From assembly GCF_001660625.3 (NCBI RefSeq), contig NC_071284.1:26292047-26356046 (forward strand): a stretch of 64,000 nucleotides of DNA, read 5' to 3'. Position numbers and translations under genes: made by a program. Below are positions 11,331-24,183 of this stretch, one piece after another; position 1 is the first letter of the stretch, and every line of letters begins with the position of its first letter. A model generated the notes under the pieces. It was not told the DNA's origin. It made no database searches and saw nothing but the letters and a program-made list of their open reading frames with translations. Source of the DNA: Ictalurus punctatus. Lineage: Eukaryota; Chordata; Actinopteri; Siluriformes; Ictaluridae.

Positions 11331-12783
11331 GGGCGACATTTGACTCTTGAGTTGGGGGGCAAGAAAAAAATGAAGAGTCTTTTTGTACCTGTCTCAGCAA
11401 AATATTCACAGAAATTTAAATGGTGGCCACCAGACACGGCATCAAAGCGATTAACTGTTTTATCCAAATCCGCATGAATGGCCTGTTCAATGTTCAGTAC
11501 TGCAATGTCCGACAGTCTCTCCTGTCTCATGGTGTTTCTCAGGTATGTTTTCAGTTGACGCAAGCAAGAAAAATTTCTTTCACACGAAGCAGTGTTCATC
11601 GGCACAGTCAAGAATAACTTAGAGGTTGGCAACATTTACAAGACTGTGGACTAGCTTTGACTCTTTGAACAGTGACAGTCGTTGTTCAAAACTCACTTCT
11701 CCAGTTGACATAGCGTTGAAAAGTCTCCTCTTTGTCTCCTCTTCTGGAAATCCATAGTGATGACAAATAAATGTCAGGTCCTCTTCGGTGTCCATATTAG
11801 AGCTGAGGATGTGATTAAGTGCAATCAAAGTGTTAATGTTATTTTCCTGAAATCGCTCACAGATCTCTTTAATAGTGTTGTTCAGTACGCTGAAATGCAA
11901 TTATTTGTAGTAGTCCTGAGCTGAGGCTGAATTCGGTCCAGGCACCGTTGCTTTGGTTGTTCTCCTCCATGGATGTTGCAGGCCGCAGTAGTTGTTCTTA
12001 TCGCACAACTTGACTGTGAACTCCCAAAGCTGTTGAAAGTGGTGATCAGTTCTCATTGCTAAAAGAGCAGAGATTGTGGAAGATGCTAGGCTTTTTACAC
12101 TGGCATAATGTAAGGTGGATGACTATAATGCTTTGGACAGTACATTGCACGGTATGAGAATTTGTCGCATCAAAATGCAAGGGTACAAAAACTGAAAATC
12201 GGTCACAGATGTCAGCAGACTACTTGACTGTCCCCCGACTCGCATATCGTTTTCAGAAATTTCACCAAGAGTGTCAACGATAGTCTCAAAGTTATCAAGT
12301 ATGGCCTTGAGAGCCTCTGCGTGGCAGCTCCATCTTGTGTCACTTAGAGATTTCAGTGTGGTAGATTTACCTGAAAAGTCACTGCTCCGTTCTCACAAAG
12401 ACTCAATAACAGCATGTCGTTTTGCTGACTCCTCGATGAAGTTATAGAGAGATTGAACATGTGTCTCACAGCTATATTGGTGCGACAGACATCCACAATG
12501 CAGAGGTTGAGGATATGCGAGTGACAATGGACATACATCACCAGTGGATTTTCTCTTAAAATGCGTGTAGTTTCATTTAGTCATCAATCATTTAGTTTTC
12601 CCTAATAGCCATACTAACTATGGTAAACTAATACCTTTTTATTTTCTTCTACTGCCCCCTATCAACATGGAGATGTACATATAAACACATATTAAACAGT
12701 TTTCAAATCTGAAACTCCATGACTACAATAAATTGATGGCGATATGGGAGGGGGGCCCCCCCTTTCCCCCCCTAATGTCGCCC
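11331..12783 (-). mobile_element. hAT-like element, internally deleted, with GGGCGACATT termini
   Basis: The element begins GGGCGACATT and ends AATGTCGCCC (10-base inverted repeat). The flanks are the direct repeat ATGGCTTTGGTTAT at 11317-11330 and 12784-12797. Coding remnants are on the minus strand. At 1453 bp it is well short of an autonomous hAT, and the N-terminal part is missing. A G6C6 palindrome sits just inside the right end. Confidence 0.75.
11340..12541 (-). pseudogene. hAT transposase remnant (ZMYM1-like type)
   Basis: Three open pieces follow each other on the minus strand. At 12541-12353 lies VHCHSHILNLCIVD, the RNaseH-fold region around HxLNL. At 11900-11619 lies an alpha-helical part with EEDLTFICHHYGFPEEE. 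At 11635-11340 lies the C-terminal dimerisation domain, with ASCERNFSCLRQLKTYLR and RLSDIAVLNIE. The last block is diagnostic of hAT C-termini. The frames are joined by stops and shifts, so this is a pseudogene. Confidence 0.75.
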
Positions 12784-12797
12784 ATGGCTTTGGTTAT

Positions 12798-13185
12798 GTG
12801 GTCTGTCTGTAGGAACAGTTATGTAAGCTATTGCAAGGTGACTCCCTGGTGTATGTAGGTGATCAGAGGTGTACAAATAGACTTTGATTTTTAAATAGTT
12901 TTATTTTTTATTGCGGCCGAGAGTTTTTCTGTTGTTATGTAGGTTTTTCCAATGTGTGATAATGTTTTTGTTTTTTTTTTCCAGTTTGTTAGTATGACTT
13001 TCTTGGCGATTGTTAGTGCTGTAAGAAGAACTATTGTGTTTTCCTTCATTATTCTGATCCCAGATGTATTGCTGAGTAAGCAAAGTGAAGGGGAGAGTGG
13101 GATGGTGCTATTTAGAAAACAAGATATTTCCTTAGTGAGTCTCATATCGCAGCGTGTTGGGGTCAGAACGCAGGGTCAGCCATGA
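12798..13185. other. No feature recognised
   Basis: AT-rich sequence between the hAT element and a SINE fragment. No convincing ORF. Confidence 0.4.
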
Positions 13186-13300
13186 TACGGCACCCCTGGA
13201 GCAGAGAGGGTTAAGGGCCTTGCTCAAGGGCCCAACAGTGGCAGCCCGACCTTCCGATCAGTAACCCAGAACTTTAACCGTCAAGCCACCACTGCCCTAC
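13186..13300 (-). repeat. tRNA-derived SINE fragment (L2-tail type), 5' part
   Basis: The reverse complement begins with a head like GCAGTGGTGGCTTGACGGTT and contains the GGGCCCTTGAGCAAGGCCCTTAACCC core, recognised here only in part. The same core occurs at 30660-30690 in the longer copy. Confidence 0.6.
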
Positions 13301-13969
13301 TTCTATGGATTACTTTTGTATTGTATCACGTGCAGATTAGTGTTATTAGCTATGAGGGAATCTTCTATAAAATTTGTGGTCAAAAATCTTCTCTGGGTGT
13401 GATTGCCAAGTCATCTTCCCATTTTTCTTACATGGTATGGTAATGGAAGAGTTGGATTTGGATATTATTTTATATATTTTGCATAAGAATTTAGTTGGTT
13501 GTGAGATATTCAGAAGTTTTCATACTAATGGGGGAAGGTCTAATGTGTTGTCTTTTTGGTTGACTTTAGAGCATATAATGGATCTGAGTTGTAGAAATTC
13601 AAGGAAATGTTTATTTTCTAGTCAATGCTTCTCAGCTAGGTATGGAAACAATGTAATGTTTTTTTTAAAAATTGAATAATGAGTGAAACTCAGTATATTC
13701 CATGAGCTTTCTCTATCCTCTATATTCTAAACTGTTTTCCGATAGCACATTAAAAAATACTAATGTTACAGCCCTAGGTGTGTAATGTATATTATCGGTG
13801 GTGTGTGTTATGTCTATAAAAAGCTTCTAGTAGCTTATGTGCTCTATCTAAAGACTGTCATCTGCTGTGGAGTCTCAAATACCACCTGCTAGAGTGTAGT
13901 GAGCCACACACGCATGCACACACACATCCTGCCCATAGTCCATTCCGTGCTCTTATGCCCTCTCTCTCT

Positions 13970-14026
<57 letters not shown>

Positions 14027-14490
14027 ACCCAGTTTGTTCTGTATACACTAGTACTCAGCTTAAATAAGACACACATATTGTACACACCAATTGTACTTTA
14101 TTGATCCTGAAACAGTTGACACAGGGTGAAGGCCCACTTGGTAATCAGTCAGTGATGAGTGTTTGCCCAATATCCATAAAGATCTCAGTGTTCTGCAGCT
14201 GTATGGTTCCTGCCCATGCACACAATTTTTTTTATGATAGGAATGATAAAATCAGTGACTGGATTAACTAGCTTTTTATTATACCAGATGTTTATCGAAA
14301 ATGGTAAACACAGAAGGCAATGAAAAAGAGGTCAGTGTTCTTTTACCACGCTTAGGATATGATTGATGAAGTCGATGAATTGGGATGTTAATAAATAAAT
14401 AAGTAAATGACACAAAGGTTCATTAACTTTTCCTGTCTTTGTGATGGAAGTAATAAAGTCAGTGATTGTGAAGCTATTATATAAGATATA
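13301..14490. other. AT-rich, mostly unrecognised; (CT)n tract inside
   Basis: The ORF at 13374-13679 is AT-driven and has no domain. A (CT)n/(TTTCTC)n tract covers about 13961-14026. Nothing else recognised. Confidence 0.4.
13961..14026. repeat. (CT)n microsatellite
   Basis: About 66 bases of CT repeats with a few TTTC interruptions. Confidence 0.95.
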
Positions 14491-14494
14491 AGGT

Positions 14495-14890
14495 CTTGCA
14501 TAGGTATTCAGCAGACCCCATTAATTGTTTTTTTCACATTTTGTAGTGTTAAAACCTGGAACTGACACTGACTTAATTGGGCCTATATGTCATGAACACC
14601 ATGCACAAAACAGCTCATAAAATTTAAAGGGGGTTTTGGGGTCAATATAGTTAGCAAAATTATTTACAAATAAAAAAATATAAAAAGTATTCATCTCTAT
14701 TGAGAGCCAAAGCAGCCAAGAGGCCACCGGTACCACACAACATCATGCTACAACCACCATGATTCACTCTGAGGATGATCTTCTTAAATTGATGCACAGG
14801 ATTGAGTTTCTACCAAGTGTAGACCTTTGTGTCAAGGCCAACACATTTAGTTTAGCTCTCATCAAACCAGAGAACTTTTTCCACTTTTGC
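14495..14890 (-). mobile_element. Decayed Tc1-like element fragment
   Basis: The left part has the TIR style of a common fish Tc1-like repeat (TTTTTTCACATTTTGTAGTG, TATATGTCATGAACACCATG). At 14700-14885 the minus strand reads WFDES, then a Thr/Lys stretch and NHGG-SMMLCG, corresponding to the first catalytic Asp and the HGGGSVMVWG block of a Tc1 transposase. There are several lesions. Confidence 0.6.
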
Positions 14891-16399
14891 AGAAATGCTA
14901 GTAATAACAGGAGTCTATGTTCCTCTGTCATATGATCGTCAAATGGTAAACTTTATGTTTGTATTTTATTAGTGGAAATGCTCATAAATAATTAGGTCAC
15001 TGTCCCAAAGTTTCAGTAACTCAGTGACTCATTTAATGGTAATAAATACAGAAGCCAATTCTCTTGATCTCACACTGTGATAGGAGCAATGAAGTTAGGT
15101 TTTTTATTAAAGCAAATAATTAGCGGAAATGCTAATAAATACACACGTGAATTTCACAGAAGTCCATGCTCTTAACCTCCCTTCATAATAAAGTCAATGA
15201 TTATAGATTATGTTTGGCTTAATTTCCTGTTTTTATTTGAAAAGGGGTAATGTGAATGGAGCAATAACACCAGTGCGTTTGCTAGCTTTTTATCAAGTAA
15301 GATTTCTGGTCTCATGCTTTCTGGCCTCATTTCTGTCTTTTATGATGGTTTGAGTTAGCCTTTAATTAGACAAACCAAAAGAAAGCCAATATATACTAAT
15401 CCTGTGCTGTTTTTTTGTCTTTGTGATCTGATTAAATGCATGCAGATTTGATAATGTTTGTTTATTAAGCTATATCTATAAATGCTATTTATGTCAGGAT
15501 TCTATGCATCTAAGTGTTGTTTTTTTGTTTTTTAAGGATGCCAGATGTTTTGTGTGTGGAAATGTTAATAAGGAATAAGTCAACAGTGTAGAGGTCCTTG
15601 CTTGCATTCTGTTCTTGATGCACAGCTGTTAAACACTTTGTGACTAGTACATGTGGTCTTTCAGGTGACTAGAAAATAGTGAAAATAGTGAAAATAGAGT
15701 GTAATAATAGGACAATTGTATGTAATGGTCACCCTTATTATGGAAAATGATACTATGAGCACATCAGGATTTTTTTTTTTAAGGAAACTCTATCAGTTCT
15801 CAGTCTGAGAGACACACTACACTGTTTTACCAAAGGGAGAAAACAGAATCATATTGCTTTACTTGTTGTTGTTAGTCAGGTTAAGACTCTAGTCAGGCTG
15901 TAGCGGTGTCTTATTTTAGGTTTAGCTTAGTCTTAATTCCTATTTCAGTCGTTTCATAGCAACAGAAACTGAGGAGGCTGCTATAAGTGGACAAGCCAGT
16001 CTAAGCCCCTATTCTTAAATGCTAAAAAAAAAAAAAAAACTAGAAAAAAATTTTTTGGAACCACATCAGATTATTTACTAACAATTGTCTTTAAGTGGAT
16101 TATTTTGGACTTTTGTGGAGATAAGTACAACAGCATCAGCAATCGTTGTAAGAAACATACACAGAATGATATGAAGAAGTGAGGCTGGAACTGATTTCTT
16201 TCTAGCCCAGACTGTAGAATTATGCAGCCTGTCAGAGGCAGCCATGTTAGGTGATTGCACAGACTGAAAAGCCCCTAGATTTCTTGTGCATATGGGGCTG
16301 ATGTTTTTCATTCCACTTTGACTACATCTACATTAATCCTGATAAATTTGAAAACACATAATTTTCTCTACGTTTAGGCCATCCATCCACACTCAGTAT
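14891..16399. other. AT-rich, nothing recognised
   Basis: Short AT-driven ORFs and A/T homopolymer runs only. Confidence 0.4.
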
Positions 16400-17125
16400 G
16401 TTTACATGGACATCAATAATCCAATATTAACCCGATTAAGACAATACTCTGATTAAGAAATTAGCATGTAAACAGCAATTTTTAATTACCTTAATCGGAT
16501 TAAAGTCTACTCGAAGTAAACACAAATGGAATTAAGATATGCGGAGTATTCCTGTTTTAGTTACATTATTGACGTGTATTACAGACATGTACACACCTTA
16601 ATAACACTATTAATGCCGCATGGGAGTTTTCATCGCATTTTGCGACAGGACACGATCACGCACGGCAGTGCGCAACCGTTTGACAGCAAACAAGAGAGCA
16701 CGGCTCCGTCCGAAACCGCGTACTTACCTACTATATAGTAGGAGAAATACATGTATCTCAGCTACTATATAGTAGGTAAGTACGTGGTTTGGGACGCAGC
16801 ACACGGCTTCAAGCAGTCGTCTGTTTGCACGTATAGAATGACAAATAATTAACTGCACTTGAAGCTTTCGTAAAATTAAAAATAAAACACCCAAAACTGT
16901 ATACGGTACCATAACAAAGACGAACTGTATGTTGATATGTGAAATTCTGGAGGGAACGCCGGACAGCATGGTGTGGGGATGTAGTGACGCGCCATTAATT
17001 GATCTAGGTTCTATAACATGGCAAATGGGAACATGAAAGGAATATTCTAAAAGCAACTCATGTAAACACTTTAATCACAATATTGTCTTATTCAGATTAA
17101 GGTCAATAATTAGATTACTAATTAT
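16400..17125. mobile_element. Long-TIR MITE with a second MITE nested inside
   Basis: The left arm (TTTACATGGACATCAATAAT, GATTAAGACAATACTCTGATT) and the right arm (whose reverse complement gives AATAAGACAATATTGTGATT and TTATTGACC) form imperfect inverted repeats of roughly 60-80 bases. The interior is GC-richer and non-coding. The GTCCCAAAC-family MITE at 16708-16795 has inserted in the middle. Exact ends are uncertain by about 10 bases. Confidence 0.65.
16708..16795. mobile_element. Short GTCCCAAAC-family MITE, near-palindromic
   Basis: The arms GTCCGAAACCGCGTACTTAC and the reverse complement of GTAAGTACGTGGTTTGGGAC match with few differences. Both continue into CTACTATATAGTAG, itself a 14-base palindrome. 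Only about 20 bases separate the arms. Nested in the larger MITE at 16400-17125. Confidence 0.8.
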
Positions 17126-17555
17126 TTGGCAGGCCAAATCTTCTGATGTTATTAGGCATACACAGTATAGGGATGTAAGTGTTTTCAGATGTTTTAGTTT
17201 GAACAGAGAGCGTTTTAAAATGAAAAGGCATTTTTCAGATCTAGCCAGATTAATGTGGACATAGCCATTATTGACACATCAGTAACATGTCATCAGCAGT
17301 GATGATGAAAAACAGTTGCGGTGTAATGAATGCGAATGAGGTGGATTATTTACTTTATCATCATTTCCCCCCCAAAACACTTATGGAGGAGAAACTAAAA
17401 GTAGATTAAGCACACATTGTCAAATGTAAGTACAAATTACACAAAAGGGCAGACAACAGAACACCAAGTATTTGGAGGAAAGATGGAATGAAGCTAGTAG
17501 AGAATTCCAGACATGAAGCACTTTGAATGAAGTTGCCTATAACTGGCTGTCAATA

Positions 17556-17616
<61 letters not shown>

Positions 17617-18164
17617 CTGACATCATTCTTATTATGCCACTGATGAGACCACATGATATAATATTTATCATATGTATCTGATGTACCTGACATAATGATA
17701 TTTGAACCTTGTACTATTTTTGCACCTTATCATCATCATCTTCATCATCATATCCTCATCACCTTTTGCACTGTGTGTCATTTGTTAATATGTCTTGAAT
17801 ATATAACTCAAATTTGCCCTCAGGGATGAATAAAGCACATCTATCTAATGCATTACTATTCTAAACCTTAATAGTTTTGTTGTGGAGCTCTTGAAAGATT
17901 TTAGCCTCCCATCTAATATCACTAAAGCGTAACCACTATGCTTTGTTGAATGTGTTTCAGAACGTCACATCCATAATACAAAAATGTCACTTCTATGATG
18001 TTAGTTTTTCCTCATTAATGTATCCACTAAACTAAATTATCAAACTGTAAATGAATATATTACTTTCAACTATTTGTCTCTGTTCTCCTTAAATGATGCC
18101 ATGATAAGATAAAAAGCATGTCTTAGTGATGCTAACACTTTGCAGGTAAATATGAGTTCAAATA
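17126..18164. other. No gene; (TG)n tract only
   Basis: A (TG)n microsatellite lies at 17560-17612 and a short CAT-rich stretch at about 17725-17760. Nothing else recognised. Confidence 0.45.
17560..17612. repeat. (TG)n microsatellite
   Basis: About 26 uninterrupted GT units. Confidence 0.95.
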
Positions 18165-18450
18165 TCACAACCCACCCGTTTTCTATACCGCTTATCCTAC
18201 AGGGTCGCGGGGAACCTGGAGCCTGTCCCAGGGAGCATGGGGAACAAGGCGAGGTACACCCTGGACGGGGTGCCAATCTATTGCAGGGCACAATCACATA
18301 CACATTCACACACCCATTCATACACTATGGACACTTTGGACATGCCAATCAGCCTACCATGCATGTCTTTGCACTGGGGGAGGAAACCAGAGAAGTCTAC
18401 ACACACACAGGGCCATGGCAGGAATCGAACCCCCTACCCTAGTGTTACCT
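18165..18450 (-). repeat. DANA/V-SINE-type SINE, subfamily 2
   Basis: The reverse complement contains the V-SINE core and the GGGTGTACC, TCCCAGG and GGATAAGCGGTATAGAAAA tail region. The tRNA-like head (GGTTCGATTCCTGCC as B box) is at the right end. The large reading frames here come from the repeat, not from a gene. Confidence 0.8.
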
Positions 18451-18529
18451 TTCAAAGGGCACTAAATCTAATATTTTACTGTTAATACTAAAGATGTCAC
18501 CAGATAATTTATTTCTGGGAAGTGTTTCA

Positions 18530-19400
18530 TATTAATTCAATTCAATTCAGTTTTATTTGTATAACACCTTTAACAATGACATTGTTCCAAAGCAGCTTTA
18601 CAGAAATATATAAATTCAGAATATAAATTGAAAATTTATTAATTTATGCTTAATGAGCAAACCAGAGGCGACGGTGGCAAGGAAAAACTCCCTGAGACGA
18701 CATGAGGAAGAAACCTTGAGAGGAACCACACTCAAAAGGGAACCCATCTTCATCTAGGTGACGCTGCATAGTACAATTATAAATAAATCCCTTCTATAAA
18801 TGTGTTAATACTACATGGTCAAATAGTGCAGTTGTGTAACCAGGAAAATTCATTACAGTTTTTAAATGAAGTCTGTTTTGTTCTCCACTGTTCATTGATG
18901 GAGACTTGAGACTTGAAAACCATCTTTATGGTTTGTATGTGGTACCATCCTCAGCAATCTCAATGCTCTTTAGGGCTGCACCATGTGGGGCCATCCTCAG
19001 CAGCAGCATGTAACTTCCAGTTGATGAGAACTCAAACCAGAAGTAGGGCATCAGGATGGATCGGGCAGGTCCGGAGAGCAGAAGGAGTTAGGATCACTGG
19101 TTTCTCAGGAGTATCATGTGTAGCGAGAGAGGGAGAGAGAGGGAGAGATTATTAGGTATGCTTAATGTCCCGTAATGGTTAAGAACAATGTACTTTGCAT
19201 GAATGTGAGCAGGGACTCTAACAAGACAAGCTATGACAGCATAGCTAGAAGGTAACACAGAAGGTAAGAAGGTTAACAGAAGATTAGAAGGCCAAAATAT
19301 AACACAGACATGAGGGCTCCCTGGGACATAAATCGACCAGCCACCCCACCATCAACAAAAATGGGTGAACGTGTGAAAGTGGCATCCAAACATACCAGAT
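18530..19400. repeat. Long interspersed repeat beginning with (TTCAA)n-like start
   Basis: The element starts ATTCAATTCAATTCAG-TTTTATTTGTATA and continues with a GAGCAA-CCAGAG block and the GGAAAAACTCCCTGAGACGA / GAGGAAGAAACCTTGAGAGG blocks. Then comes a part with GGATCGGGCAGGTCCGGAGA and GGGCTCCCTGGGACATAAAT. The first 250 bases recur at 36297-36602. It is non-coding, class unknown. Confidence 0.65.
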
Positions 19401-20461
19401 ATCTACCATATAAAGCATTAGTAAAAACTACCACAATCACTTTAAACCCTTTTATGTTCTCTTATAAATGAACCAGCTAAACCAGCTAATCCTTTTTCAC
19501 AGACAGACACACACACGCACATTCCTGTATTATTCTGTAGGAATGTGCTTCAGAAATGGCTCTGTTTGCGTCATAGGATTTCTCAACCATTCCAGGCATC
19601 AGACTTCTGCATAGCCATTTTCCTGTCTGCAAATCCTGGACAGATAAAGCAAGCGCTTTGCTCAAAATGATTTATGGGCGCTTACATCACTTCTGTAGAA
19701 GGGAGGGAACTGTGTAAGAGTTGTCATCACCCTAAAATCTCGGCACAAACATGTTCAGACAGTGGGCAGTGGTTGGGAAATTGAGGTGTGTTGTTTCAAA
19801 TTCAACAAGCATCTAGTAAGAGAATGAAAAACGAGAGTGATGAAAGTGTGTAGTCACTGCCAGATGTGAAGCTGTGTTGCGGTTATGGTGTTTTGTTTTG
19901 TTTTTACGTCAGGGCAAGGATTTGTGCTGGTGGATTTACTGTTCATTTAGAAAAGTGTGAGTCAAAGTTAACACTAACATTTTTTTGTCAAAAGTTTATT
20001 AAACATAAAATGTTTAATAAAAAAATATATGTTTTATGTTTAATAAAATATGTGTACTAAGCATAACATGGATTAACCTCAACATGAAAATGCGGGCACT
20101 GCATCCATAACACAAAGAACCAAATTGAAAGCAAAGAGCAACAGTTCCAAAGCAGATTTTCAGAGCAATTAATTAAGCAATATCACACAAGCAAGAGATC
20201 TGTTACACTGAATATCTGCTGTGATTTGGCTGTAGACACGAACCTGTAGGGCGATAGTCAGTATATATGATTGCGAGGGCACTTTAAAAAAACAACACTA
20301 ATTGGATGAACTCAGTCAGTCTTAATAGATTACGGAAGCATTACATGTTGCTGGCTTCCTAGGATCATCCGGCTTCCTGGTTGAGTACACAGCCTGTTGG
20401 CATGGGAAAGTGTTGCAGTTATTACAGAGTACAGATGAGTTTATTGAACTACGTTTCAAAT
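19401..20461. other. No gene; contains a 16-bp-stem hairpin
   Basis: AT-rich sequence. The only structure seen is the inverted repeat at 19995-20010 / 20032-20047. Confidence 0.4.
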
Positions 20462-21162
20462 CATCCACTATGTACATTTACATTTACGTTTATTCACTTA
20501 GCAGACACTTTTATCCAAAACGACTTACAAAATGAGAAAATACAAGCAAAGCGATATATCAAGCAGAGAACAATACAAGTAGTGCTACCAACAAGATCCA
20601 TTAATTGAATTCCAGAAGAAACAAAGTGCGCAGAGTAGACGTGTAAGTGCCAGAGTAATTTTTTTTTTTTTATGGGTTGGTTAGGTGTTCACGGAAGAGG
20701 TGGGTTTTTGGCTGTTTTTTGAAGATGGTGAGAGATTCTGTGGTCCGGATTGAGGTTGGAAGTTCATTCCACCACTGAGGAACAGTTAGTTTGAATGTTC
20801 TTGAAAGGGACCTTGAGCCACGCTGAGTAGGTAGTACTAATCGTCGGTCGTTGACTGATCGCAGATTGCGTGATTGAACGTAAGCCTTCAGGAGAGTGTT
20901 GAGGTAGGAGGGTGCTGTTCCAGACAAGGTCTGGTAGGTGAGCATCAAGGCCTTGAATTTGATACGGGCGGCTATAGGAAGCCAGTGGAGGGAGATGAAG
21001 AGGGGTGTGACATGGGTTCTCTTGGGCTGGTTGAAGACGAGACGTGCTACTGCATTCTGAATCATTTGAGGGGGTTTGATGGAGCTGGCCAGGAGACTAG
21101 AGAGTAGTGAGTTGCAGTAGTCCAGTTTTGAGATAACAAGGGAATAACTTTTCACACTCTAT
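20462..21162 (-). mobile_element. 5'-truncated L2-like LINE: RT C-terminal end plus 3' UTR
   Basis: The minus strand encodes about 160 residues typical of the C-terminal part of fish L2/CR1-group reverse transcriptases: SKLDYCNSLLSSL, IQNAVARLVF, ITPLFISLHWLP-like, APSYLNTLL, WNELPTSIRTTESLTIFKK, then THLFREHLT and a stop. The 3' UTR follows (20462-20669) and ends in a TTTTGGATAAAAGTGTCTGC then GTAAATGTAAATGTA tail. The RT catalytic core and endonuclease are missing. The fragment abuts a Tc1 terminus at 21164. Confidence 0.82.
20670..21155 (-). pseudogene. LINE ORF2 C-terminal fragment (open frame)
   Basis: This is the open coding part of the LINE above, 161 residues without stops, carrying the post-polymerase thumb/C-terminal region only. 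It has no catalytic YxDD motif, so it cannot act alone. Lack of stop codons suggests a fairly recent insertion. Confidence 0.75.
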
Positions 21163-21163
21163 A

Positions 21164-21327
21164 CAGTGCCTGCCACTAATATTGGCACCTTTGGTAAATA
21201 GGAGCAAAGAAGGCTATGAAAAATCATCTTTATTGTTTAACCATTTGATCTTTTGGTAAATAAACAAATTCACATAAAATACTCTGCGCTCATGGATATC
21301 AAACAATTACAAGCAAAACACAGGTTT
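21164..21327 (+). mobile_element. Tc1-like terminal inverted repeat fragment (family C)
   Basis: Preceded by TA at 21162-21163, it starts CAGTGCCTGCCACTAATATT and continues with GGCACCTTTGGTAAAT and CTCATGGATATCAAACAATT, matching one end of a common fish Tc1-like family. It breaks off in the (TA)n tract at about 21328. The rest of the element is absent. Confidence 0.7.
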
Positions 21328-21334
21328 TTATATA

Positions 21335-21379
<45 letters not shown>

Positions 21380-21396
21380 GTGTGTGTGTGTGTGTG
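21328..21396. repeat. (TA)n/(TG)n compound microsatellite
   Basis: TA repeats followed by TG repeats, lying between a Tc1 end and a candidate LTR. Confidence 0.9.
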
Positions 21397-21857
21397 TGTT
21401 ACGCTCCCGCCGGCAGATGTCACTGCGGCGTCGACATGCACGAGCGGCTTTAGAGAGCGCACGTGCACAAGACTTTTGTATATGGACACGCACCATTGTT
21501 TGTTTTGGTTCTCCCCCTGTTTAAGCATTGGTTGATGTTCGAGGGTGTGTCTTGATTTACTCCAGGTGTCTGTGTTTTAGTTTGATTGTGTTTGTTATTT
21601 AAACCCCTCGTGTTGCTGTGCACTTCGCCCAGTATTATCCGAGTATTTGAACCTCTGAGTGTAATGGTGAATACGTTACCCATGCTAAGCGGTGTTATTT
21701 CCGTGTCCTGTTCTCGTACCATGCCTTGACTTCAGTCCTATGTTTAACCCGTTAATCTTGTCCAGTATAGACCGCATTTCCTGTGTTTTCTCTGCTGTTC
21801 AGTAAATAAAGACGTTGATCTGCACCTGCTCCCGCCTCACCTCCCTGTATCGTCACA
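21397..21857 (+). mobile_element. Candidate solo LTR (about 461 bp)
   Basis: The segment runs from TGTTACG to CGTCACA (6 of 7 bases inverted). Inside are a TATTTAAA box-like site (about 21596), an AATAAA signal (about 21805) and a GC-richer 3' end with CTGCTCCCGCCTC, the arrangement of an LTR with promoter and poly(A) site. No target duplication is visible, because the left flank is a microsatellite. It has no coding capacity. Confidence 0.5.
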
Positions 21858-21872
21858 ATATAGATATATATA

Positions 21873-23606
<1,734 letters not shown>

Positions 23607-23609
23607 AAA

Positions 23610-24183
23610 ACACAGCTAGCTTTTTGCTTTATTTCATTACACAGTCACATGAAGCAGCACCATTAAGAAAACAGCAACCATCAAGATATGTTGATAGAAG
23701 AGACTGTTATGAGTTTTAGAACTTGGGACTTTTCTTACAATAGCCAACATTCTGGTAGACATGAATTCATGCGTTTAGGACAGAGCCAAAGAGGCTTTTT
23801 AACTCAGACAGTTATTTTACTGCACTGACTCCACTGAGATATTTATTACACAGGGAAACTATTACTTATGATTTTATTCTAACCACAAGAGCTGAGCAGA
23901 AGTGATTTAAGGAAAAGTGCAGAAGTCAACTTGTAGCATCTTGCTAATAATTGAAAATATGATTGCAGCTGCTAATAAGCAACATGTTCATTCATGGGGT
24001 AGTGTGTTACCATCCCGAAGTTGATTATTTTCCTATAACAGCACATCCTAAAGTGTTTTATAATTCCTCTTATATAATTCATTTATCATTAGTCTTAGAT
24101 TATGTCTGCTATAAGTCCCTGTGAATGAGCTGAAATGGGTGTTCAAAGAGTAGTTGACATGTTGGTTGAGTCAATTAATATGA
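23610..24183. repeat. Left flank of the duplicated block (copy 2)
   Basis: Near-identical to 9325-9897, with substitutions and a few small indels. It begins at the microsatellite and leads into the same Tc1 insertion site. Confidence 0.8.

Noticed and set aside
16078..16311. 77-codon minus-strand frame
   Set aside because: No domain, no neighbouring splice signals, AT-rich context.
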